Below, one piece after another: positions 1 to 5,665 of a stretch of DNA of 6,694 bases. The stretch covers positions 1 through 6,694 of the forward strand of contig JAYFQP010000015.1 in the NCBI GenBank assembly GCA_034926865.1, given 5' to 3'. The DNA comes from RGIG1902 sp034926865 (GTDB lineage Bacteria; Bacillota; Clostridia; Oscillospirales; Butyricicoccaceae). The position numbers were made by a program, and so were the translations under genes. Every line of letters starts with the position of its first letter. The first letter of the stretch is position 1. The notes beneath the pieces are model-generated. The model did not search any database. It was given only the letters and a program-made list of their open reading frames with translations, and was not told where the DNA came from.

Positions 1-1
1 G

Positions 2-601
2 GAGATTGAGCTTAATAAAACACGTCTTGAAAATGAAATTGACAGTCTGCCGGAAGATACTCGTTTTAGAGAACGCAAGCTCCATGATATGACACTTCGG
101 CTTGATGGACTATATGACATCATCGTGGAACTGGAAGAAAAGATTGAGGATGTAAAGCTGCGCCGCAAAGCTGTGGAGCAAGATGCCATCACACTGGAAA
201 ACATCTACACCCTGCTGGAAAACTTTGATATGGTATATGATAAAATCAGCGATGAAGAGAAAAAATCTCTGATTTCTTCGCTAATCAAAGAATTCGAGAT
301 TTTTCCATGTGACGAGGCTGAGCTGCCTTTGAAGTCTATTTTATTCAATTTTCCTGTTTATAAAGACGGTGGAGATGTTTGTGGGTTCTTGTGGGACAAA
401 ATTACGCACGTCTCAACATGCCTTGTGGCGGTGATAATGATGTCGCTGGAAGCTAGTAAGTCCTTGGAGAGAATTGGATTTAATTTATTTTCCTTTGGTT
501 CGTGTCCTTTTTCTTTCAAAAACAAACTGAAATTCCGTAATTGCTTTCTCATAATCCAAAAGTTTTATTTTCTTGCATACAGAGCACGTAACGTAATTTA
601 A
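2..601 (+). CDS. Large serine recombinase, C-terminal fragment (5' end outside window)
   Basis: The reading frame is already open at the left edge, so only the C-terminal ~200 residues are present. The catalytic resolvase domain and zinc-ribbon recombinase domain are not visible. What is visible is the long charged coiled-coil typical of clostridial large serine recombinases (about residues 1-85), followed by the family-like stretch DEEKKSLISSLIKEFEIFP and then LKSILFNFPVYKDG. Such enzymes integrate and excise phages, ICEs and Tn-like elements. They are usually coded at the element's end, next to the attachment site, which fits the rlmD-like stretch overlapping this gene on the other strand. 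The last ~60 residues, after VAVIMMS at about 445, look like read-through into AT-rich junction DNA and may be a replaced or extended tail. The TAA stop overlaps the stop of the convergent DndE-HerA gene by two bases. The family call rests on remembered motifs, not on a search. Confidence 0.8.
   Translation, partial: EIELNKTRLENEIDSLPEDTRFRERKLHDMTLRLDGLYDIIVELEEKIEDVKLRRKAVEQDAITLENIYTLLENFDMVYDKISDEEKKSLISSLIKEFEIFPCDEAELPLKSILFNFPVYKDGGDVCGFLWDKITHVSTCLVAVIMMSLEASKSLERIGFNLFSFGSCPFSFKNKLKFRNCFLIIQKFYFLAYRARNVI
358..423 (-). other. Putative attachment site: remnant of the 3' end of rlmD/rumA
   Basis: Read on the - strand, this stretch encodes RHVETCVILSHKNPQTSPPSL-like residues (arginine at 421-423, tail PPSL, TAA stop at 358-360). 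HVETxxxLS is the typical C-terminus of the RlmD/TrmA-type uracil methyltransferases of Firmicutes. The 3' end of rumA/rlmD is a known integration target of elements with serine recombinases. The rest of rlmD is absent: the residues upstream in the same frame do not resemble it. The tail lies antisense to the recombinase codons for VYKDGGDVCGFLWDK, so the recombinase gene end could supply a substitute 3' end to rlmD after integration. The exact crossover dinucleotide and core length cannot be fixed from one junction. A chance match of a short motif is possible. Confidence 0.45.
424..597. other. AT-rich junction between recombinase region and defence operon
   Basis: Between the rlmD-like stretch and the stop of the convergent operon lies roughly 175 bases in which only the low-quality tail of the recombinase frame is open on the + strand. 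A short open frame on the - strand (358-552, starting at 552) has no recognisable domain and no clear ribosome binding site. Base composition falls from mixed in the recombinase to strongly AT-rich here, matching the operon on the right. No strong GC hairpin followed by a T-run was found in either direction. It probably represents the end of the element or island carrying the operon. Confidence 0.4.
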
Positions 602-2124
602 TAATTCTTATAAAATGCTTCTGCTTCAAATTTCACAAAATCTTCTGTTTTTTCACCACTTCGCGAAATTACCTGAAATGGTTCTAGTCGAGCAACTTCA
701 GTCTGTAAATCTGTAGCTGTTTTTTTACTACAGCCCAAAATATCTTGTATGGATCCTGGAGAGACTCCTTCACATTGAAAAATATATGCAAATTCCAATA
801 GTTCCTGAAAATTGAAGAATTTTTGTTGGTAGTCATTTGGTGACTGACTTGCAAAAAATACAACAATTCCTTTTGACCTGCCTTCTCTAATAATCCTTTG
901 TAAAAAAATATTTTTTTGCCCTAAATAATTATGAGCTTCATCAATTACAAGTATTGTTCTTATTGTACGTTTACCATCTTGAACTGGACTATCTGGCAAA
1001 GCCGCCATTTCCTTGTACAATCTTTCTATAACCAAATATCCTACTAGTTCCTTTAGCACAGGCATAGTATGAACATCAATCAAAAGAGTACGATTAGTTA
1101 ATTTTTCAATTGGTTCAGTATCACTACCGTGTTTCCAAAATAAGTTGAACTCAGATAGGTCCCTTAAAACTTCAATTAAGCTATCATCTTTTTTATTTTC
1201 TTCCTCATACATTTGAGTCGTGATATCTAAAACATCTTGAAAGTCAGGATAAGGTAACTTGGAACCAGCGCGCTTTGCATACGCAGCCCTTATGGCCTCA
1301 GTTAAAGCACCTTTTTGTACAACGCCCAATTTAGAATTTATTGACGCAAAGCTCTCTGCTTTTTCTCTTGCTGATACATTAATGGTCTGTTCACTGTAAT
1401 CAGGTAAAACAAATGGATTTATAGGTAAAGTTTGATTGCCTTGTAATAGCCGATACGGTTGAACCTTTGAAACACTAATAAATTTTTCGTTATCAACAAC
1501 ATCACCTTTATAATCAAAAAAAATGAAATTAGTCTGATAATTAGATTTCGTACGAATATCTGTTAGTATCTTAAGTAGAAACTGTGTCTTACCAACACCC
1601 GGTTTTCCCATTATAGCTAAATGTGAATTTGCATGCTTTGTTGTATTATTTAACTCAAGAACAACATCGCGTTTTCCAAGTACTGTCTTGCCAATATAAA
1701 TGTCCAGACCTGAACCTTGCAATTCACGCCTACCACTAAATTCAATACGTTCAGCCACGTTTTTTAATAGTTGTTCGGAATTATGTCCACATTCTTCGAA
1801 TATTTTCTCTAGACGCTTACATCCATTATCTATATGGTCTTTGACGATTGATTTATTAGAATAAAATTCATCTTCAGATATCTCAGGGTTTTTATACGCA
1901 AAAGATAACACAGATTTAAGAAATAATTCGTCGGTTCCTACAAAAGTAGGTCTTTTCATTTCTCCACCACTTACATTATGACTACGGGGTACGTTTGCAC
2001 CATCGGTTGCAAGAGAAAGTGAAAATGCTATTTTTGCCAATACGTATTTTTCTAATTTAGTTTCAAATCTGATAGCGCTTAAAATTTCATCTGATTCAGA
2101 GCTCGTATATAATCTGTCTGCCAT
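598..2124 (-). CDS. DndE-like domain fused to a HerA/DptH-like ATPase
   Basis: This 508-residue protein has two parts. Residues 1-~115 resemble DndE: a TSSESDEILSAIR-type opening, the hydrophobic helix VLAKIAFSLSLA (28-39), then EMKRPTFVGTDELFLKSVL (55-73) and the HIDNGCKRLEKI helix (97-108). Residues ~140-490 form a HerA/FtsK-type P-loop ATPase with Walker A GKPGVGKT (173-180), FFDYKGD (202-208), Walker B ILVIDEAHNY (391-400), an arginine-rich REGRSKGI (413-420) and the sensor-like FFASQSP (423-429). HerA relatives are ring-forming DNA translocases, and DptH of Dnd restriction modules is one. DndE is a small DNA-binding partner of phosphorothioate modification. The fusion should bring a DNA-binding domain to the motor, presumably in the cytoplasm on DNA. 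It is the last gene of the operon, starting 1 base after the DndD-like stop with GGGAGG upstream. No nuclease motif is evident. The ATPase call is firm; the DndE-like call is by eye. Confidence 0.85.
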   Translation of the reverse strand: MADRLYTSSESDEILSAIRFETKLEKYVLAKIAFSLSLATDGANVPRSHNVSGGEMKRPTFVGTDELFLKSVLSFAYKNPEISEDEFYSNKSIVKDHIDNGCKRLEKIFEECGHNSEQLLKNVAERIEFSGRRELQGSGLDIYIGKTVLGKRDVVLELNNTTKHANSHLAIMGKPGVGKTQFLLKILTDIRTKSNYQTNFIFFDYKGDVVDNEKFISVSKVQPYRLLQGNQTLPINPFVLPDYSEQTINVSAREKAESFASINSKLGVVQKGALTEAIRAAYAKRAGSKLPYPDFQDVLDITTQMYEEENKKDDSLIEVLRDLSEFNLFWKHGSDTEPIEKLTNRTLLIDVHTMPVLKELVGYLVIERLYKEMAALPDSPVQDGKRTIRTILVIDEAHNYLGQKNIFLQRIIREGRSKGIVVFFASQSPNDYQQKFFNFQELLEFAYIFQCEGVSPGSIQDILGCSKKTATDLQTEVARLEPFQVISRSGEKTEDFVKFEAEAFYKNY

Positions 2125-2125
2125 A

Positions 2126-4117
2126 CTACACCTCCCAGAAATAACCGTTTTGTACAGTTGTTAACTCTTGCTGTTGATTAAACACTAAGCTTGCCGCACC
2201 ACTTAAATGATTTTCTAAAATTCTATAATAATTATTATCAATCTCAGTATCTGTTGATAGAATAATAACTTGGTGCCCTGCATTCGGGAAATAATTTCTA
2301 ACTATATTATCTCTGTGAGCACTATCCAATCTTGAAAGTGGAGTATCAATAATAATTGGAAGTTTTAATTCACTAGTTTGAGCAAGCCCCCATAAAAGAG
2401 CCAATGCAAAGACTTCTTTTTCTCCAGCAGATAATCCTGATTTCTTTATTACTTGTCCACTACGATCTAATATAGTTATTTCATAGGTCTTATCATTGAT
2501 AGCTATATCTTTTATCAGTCCGCTTTTTGAAGATAATAGTTTGTACATTTCATAGGTCTTTTCTTGCAGCAAATGTACTTTGTTTTTCCTCATTCTAACA
2601 ACAAACTGATTTAGTAATCCAGATATTGCATCACATTCTTCAATAAAGTCCGCTTTTGACTTAGATACATTATGTTTTTCATACAATTTTTCTATTTCTA
2701 GTTCGAGGTCTTTTAACTTTTTTTCTAAGTTGAGAATGCTCTCTTCAAGAATTCTCGCCTGTTCTGTTTTTCTACCTATTTGAGTTGTATATCCTTCTAT
2801 CTCCATCTGAATTTGTTCAAAGATTTCTTTTTCTGATTGTGTAACAACCCCGTTCTTCAATGATGCTTCTAGTGACTTAACTTCTATCTCAAGTTCTCTT
2901 TTTTCTTCTAGTAAAGGTTTAATTAAAAAAACTTCACTCTTTTCAAGTTCGTCAACTTTCTGAAGAATCTTCGCTGCGTCCCTATCAGAAAGATTTAATA
3001 TTTTATTACCTATTGTACCTGAAGTATCTTTACTCAAAATCATAAAAATTCTATTTTGGAGTTCTAACATTTTTTGCTCAGAAAGCTTCTGGGTATAAAT
3101 CGGTTCAGGTTCCTCCACTGCTCTAACAATTCTCTTTGCTAATTGATCTGCATTTTGTTTAATAGCATCTACCTGAGACGACTCTCTTTCTGTATCTATT
3201 TGCTTTTTTATGTCACTAAACATTCCGCCTAAAAGACTATAAGGTAAATACTTCTCGCAAAGAACTTTTATCTCATTATCAAGTTGCCCAATGCTGTTTG
3301 AAACTTGTATTCTTCGCTTTTCAATTTCTCTTATAGTGTCTTTAGTTTCAGGCTCCATATTAAAATTTGCAATGAACCTTTTCTTTGCTTCATCATTAAG
3401 TTCTTTAAACGATCGAATGTCCTCCCTTAACTCCTCACGTTCTTTGGTTAGCTTATAAAGTTTACTTTTTTGTAACTTAAGTTCACTTTCCTTAAATTCT
3501 AAATCTTCATCTGATATCTCAACAAAACCTTTCCGTTCTTCCTGCTTTATGTAAAGCAAGTCTGAAGAAAGTTTATTAATATATTCTATACCTAATGCGG
3601 CTTCTAATGAAGATTTAAGTCTTAGTTCAGAATGATCATCTGCTGCAATTTCTTGAATTTTCTCTCCATCAAAGAAGAAAAACTGTGTAATTCCTGGTGG
3701 AATGGTAGCCCTGATAAAGTCTTGCCACATTTGCTTATTTTGTACAGAAACGCGTTTCCCATCCCTAACTACAACAAGACGTTCTTCAAGGTCCTTTGCT
3801 TTTGGCTCATCAGTAGCTCCTGCACTCCATGAGCGTTTTACCAGAAGAGGAGTGAAATCATCCATTTCAATTTCAAGCTCAAAACTAACACTTGCATTAC
3901 CTAATGCAAGTGATTTCCTATTAATTGCTCTGTATATCTCCTCCGGTTTTCCCCCATATAAGCAATAATTTATCCCTTCCATAATAGCCGTCTTACCCGC
4001 ACCATTCATACCACCAACCAGAAAGATCGATTTGCCTTTTTCACCATCTTGGAAAAACAACTCGGTAGGGAATTGAAATGATTTATAGTTTTCAATAGTA
4101 AATCTTCTAAACTTCAT
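2126..4117 (-). CDS. DndD-like SMC/Rad50-type ATPase
   Basis: The protein is 663 residues, about the usual DndD length. It opens with FRRFTIENYKSF, the typical start of RecF/SMC-like ATPases, then Walker A GMNGAGKT (36-43) and the FFFFDGEKI stretch (146-154) characteristic of DndD. Residues ~185-500 are two long charged coiled-coil arms around a less charged centre; no CxxC zinc hook is seen. The C-terminal half-site has the ABC signature GLSAGEKEVFALALLWGLA (561-579) and Walker B/D-loop LPIIIDTPLSRLD (586-598), followed by the H-loop region QVIILSTDTEI (616-626). DndD hydrolyses ATP and is thought to nick or reshape DNA with DndC/DndE during sulfur modification; here it probably works with the DndE-HerA protein and the methylase. 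An in-frame start at 4201 would add 28 residues, but ATG 4117 has GAGGAG seven bases upstream and begins exactly at the ATPase fold. It overlaps the small gene by 11 bases. No sulfur-transfer gene accompanies it. Confidence 0.88.
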   Translation of the reverse strand: MKFRRFTIENYKSFQFPTELFFQDGEKGKSIFLVGGMNGAGKTAIMEGINYCLYGGKPEEIYRAINRKSLALGNASVSFELEIEMDDFTPLLVKRSWSAGATDEPKAKDLEERLVVVRDGKRVSVQNKQMWQDFIRATIPPGITQFFFFDGEKIQEIAADDHSELRLKSSLEAALGIEYINKLSSDLLYIKQEERKGFVEISDEDLEFKESELKLQKSKLYKLTKEREELREDIRSFKELNDEAKKRFIANFNMEPETKDTIREIEKRRIQVSNSIGQLDNEIKVLCEKYLPYSLLGGMFSDIKKQIDTERESSQVDAIKQNADQLAKRIVRAVEEPEPIYTQKLSEQKMLELQNRIFMILSKDTSGTIGNKILNLSDRDAAKILQKVDELEKSEVFLIKPLLEEKRELEIEVKSLEASLKNGVVTQSEKEIFEQIQMEIEGYTTQIGRKTEQARILEESILNLEKKLKDLELEIEKLYEKHNVSKSKADFIEECDAISGLLNQFVVRMRKNKVHLLQEKTYEMYKLLSSKSGLIKDIAINDKTYEITILDRSGQVIKKSGLSAGEKEVFALALLWGLAQTSELKLPIIIDTPLSRLDSAHRDNIVRNYFPNAGHQVIILSTDTEIDNNYYRILENHLSGAASLVFNQQQELTTVQNGYFWEV
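2131..2136 (-). promoter_or_regulatory. Ribosome binding site of the DndE-HerA gene
   Basis: GGGAGG, continuing as GGGAGGTG, lies in the last codons of the DndD-like gene, 6 bases before ATG 2124. The DndD-like TAG stop is separated from this ATG by one base, so re-initiation of the same ribosomes is likely. It supports including the whole DndE-like region in the protein. Confidence 0.8.
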
Positions 4118-4304
4118 TTGATTTCTCCTCTCCCACAAAGTTTGATCGAAGAATCTCTCTAAGCGCATCATAAACTCCCGTTCTACGCTCTTTAAGCTCA
4201 TACTCTTGAACCGTATCTAACAACTTTAATACCTTATCGTAGCTAACTTGATTCTGCAAAGAAAGCTCTTTTAATATTTCTTTATCCTCAAAAGATAAGT
4301 TCAT
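4107..4304 (-). CDS. Small helical protein between specificity subunit and DndD-like ATPase
   Basis: This is a 65-residue, charged protein with no cysteine, membrane segment or signal peptide. It appears to be two or three helices (about 5-18, 20-40 and 43-56), rich in Glu, Lys and Leu. It is a real gene: its ATG overlaps the specificity-subunit TAA in a TAATGA arrangement, it has a perfect AAGGAGGG eight bases upstream, and its 3' end overlaps the start of the DndD-like gene. I recall a family of 'DNA modification system-associated small proteins' in this kind of gene neighbourhood, and position and size fit, but the family match is unverified. A role as an adaptor or stabiliser between the methylase/specificity complex and the DndD-like ATPase is inferred from position only. 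The length (DndE is about 110 residues) and residues do not suggest DndE, whose likely counterpart is fused to the HerA ATPase. Confidence 0.8.
   Translation of the reverse strand: MNLSFEDKEILKELSLQNQVSYDKVLKLLDTVQEYELKERRTGVYDALREILRSNFVGEEKSNEV
4125..4130 (-). promoter_or_regulatory. Ribosome binding site of the DndD-like gene
   Basis: GAGGAG lies 7 bases before ATG 4117 within the 3' end of the small-protein gene. It fixes the start of the DndD-like gene at 4117 rather than the upstream in-frame start at 4201, and matches the expected N-terminus of the ATPase fold. Confidence 0.8.
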
Positions 4305-5665
4305 TACTCGGTCCCTCCTTCAATCAATTCCTCAACTTTACGTTTAGCTTGTTCCAGAAGTTGCTCAGATTCTTTTTTAGCCTGATAACTTTTAATAACT
4401 AAATTGCTAATTTCTTTAGCAATATTTCGATCAATGATTGGAATAAATATGTTCTTCAAATGGTTTTCGGGTAATGAAATAATACCTGTTGATCCAATAA
4501 CTCCTTTATAAATTAATATCTGTCCATATTCAGAAGTGAGAAATAGTAAAGATGGAATAATATCTAATTCATATCCCTCTTTTGCTCTCAAAATTCTAAG
4601 AGTACCATCAATTATAGATTTTGAACTATCGTCAAATACATAGCTAATTCTACCTAATGAACCGACTCCCATTGCTGCCAAAATCAAATCCTTATTATTA
4701 ATAATTACATTTTTTGATGACAAGTCAGTGTAATCACTTATTTTAGAATCATCAAATATAGGAGTTCTAATATTTTTTGTCTTTAATACTGGCGTTCCTT
4801 CTGTAAAATATTTCGCTGGCGTCTGGCCCCTTAATATATTAAATATTTCTTTAATAGCCTTTGAATTATCAAAACAAGGAAGTTTATAAATTTCTTTAGC
4901 CTGTGGATTATAATATTCTGCATCTACTCTACAACCATTCACAACTTCATTAAAACTAGTTTCATAACTCTTTGGTTTGTCTAAAATCAAATTAGTTAAT
5001 CCCAGTTCGTTGTCTAATAACTCTTGTGCCTGAGAATATAGCTCTTTACTATTCTCTACCAGTTGTAGAGAGTTTCTAATCAGATTACCAATATAATTTT
5101 CTTCTTTTGAAAAAACTGGTACTGGAACCGTTTTTAAATCATCCTTATTCAATCCTGTTTGTATGGCACCCCTTTGTCGTCTCAATAAACAGTCACGTCC
5201 GTATTTTGAATTAAAATACGCTAATAGATAAAAGGGATCCACTTTAGAATTTCTGAACACTGTACTTTTACAACTAAATATACCCCTAATATTCTCCGGG
5301 ACAATGGCAACATTTCCAAGAGTTCCTACAACTGAAATTAATAAATCATCGGGTAGTACCGCATACTTTTCTAACCGTTTATAATCCCTTTCTGGCATAA
5401 ATACACTGTCATCATCTAACAATGTAAATGGCTTTACATCCTTCCCTCTAATATATCGATATGGAGATGTCGGATCATAATTACTCACATGGAAGGCTGA
5501 GCCAAATGGACCTATTAAGAAATCACCTAATTCACCAAGTTTCTTATTTTCGAATGAAGCCAATACTTTTTCTTCAGCTTGAATATAAAACGGCTGAAAA
5601 AATTCACTATCAATTCTATGGTTTTTTGTTATTTCTACTGCATTAGTAACACTCCAGACTGCCAT
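4304..5665 (-). CDS. hsdS: HsdS-like type I restriction-modification specificity subunit
   Basis: This 453-residue protein shows the two-target-recognition-domain plan of HsdS. The first recognition domain spans about 40-190, with KKLGELGDFLIGPFGSAF, YRYIRGKDVKP, DLLISVVGTLGNVAIV and GAIQTGLNKDDLKTVPVP. The second spans about 268-412, with LRGQTPAKYF, VLKTKNIR, DLILAAMGVGSLGRISYV and STGIISLPENHLKNIFIP. Conserved helices follow each domain (190-222 and 414-447), giving the internal pseudo-symmetry that binds two methylase subunits. Each half is preceded by a similar motif, RIDSEFFQP and RVDAEYYNP. The protein sets the bipartite DNA target of the upstream methylase. A TTG codon at 5680 could add five residues, but it lies on the ribosome binding site; ATG 5665 follows GGAGGGAG and overlaps the methylase stop (TAATG). 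The target sequence cannot be read from the protein. Confidence 0.92.
   Translation of the reverse strand: MAVWSVTNAVEITKNHRIDSEFFQPFYIQAEEKVLASFENKKLGELGDFLIGPFGSAFHVSNYDPTSPYRYIRGKDVKPFTLLDDDSVFMPERDYKRLEKYAVLPDDLLISVVGTLGNVAIVPENIRGIFSCKSTVFRNSKVDPFYLLAYFNSKYGRDCLLRRQRGAIQTGLNKDDLKTVPVPVFSKEENYIGNLIRNSLQLVENSKELYSQAQELLDNELGLTNLILDKPKSYETSFNEVVNGCRVDAEYYNPQAKEIYKLPCFDNSKAIKEIFNILRGQTPAKYFTEGTPVLKTKNIRTPIFDDSKISDYTDLSSKNVIINNKDLILAAMGVGSLGRISYVFDDSSKSIIDGTLRILRAKEGYELDIIPSLLFLTSEYGQILIYKGVIGSTGIISLPENHLKNIFIPIIDRNIAKEISNLVIKSYQAKKESEQLLEQAKRKVEELIEGGTE
4313..4320 (-). promoter_or_regulatory. Ribosome binding site of the small-protein gene
   Basis: A near-perfect AAGGAGGG sits in the last codons of the specificity-subunit gene, 8 bases before ATG 4304. 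It is the main evidence that the 65-residue frame is translated. It is among the strongest sites in the operon, which would suit a protein made in excess of its neighbours (inference). Confidence 0.85.

Noticed and set aside
379..430. TTGTGGG-type direct repeats at 379, 389 and 423 as recombinase binding sites
   Set aside because: The repeats are 6-7 bases, lie within coding sequence and could be chance; they are not enough to define binding sites.
358..552. 64-residue open frame on the - strand as a gene
   Set aside because: Only its last ~20 residues are recognisable (rlmD-like); the start has no clear ribosome binding site and the first part resembles nothing known, so it is treated as a junction remnant.
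540..600. Bidirectional terminator between the convergent genes
   Set aside because: No stable GC-rich stem with a following T-run could be found; small palindromic bits such as ACGTAACGT are too weak.
2327..2359. Possible ATPase-dead DndD-like protein because Walker B reads IIIDTPLSRLD rather than DEP
   Set aside because: A DTPL-RLD form is, as I recall, normal for DndD-family proteins, and Walker A and signature motifs are intact.
3632..3968. Two overlapping open frames on the + strand opposite the DndD-like gene
   Set aside because: They lie wholly antisense to conserved ATPase codons including the Walker A region, and have no domain or ribosome binding site of their own.
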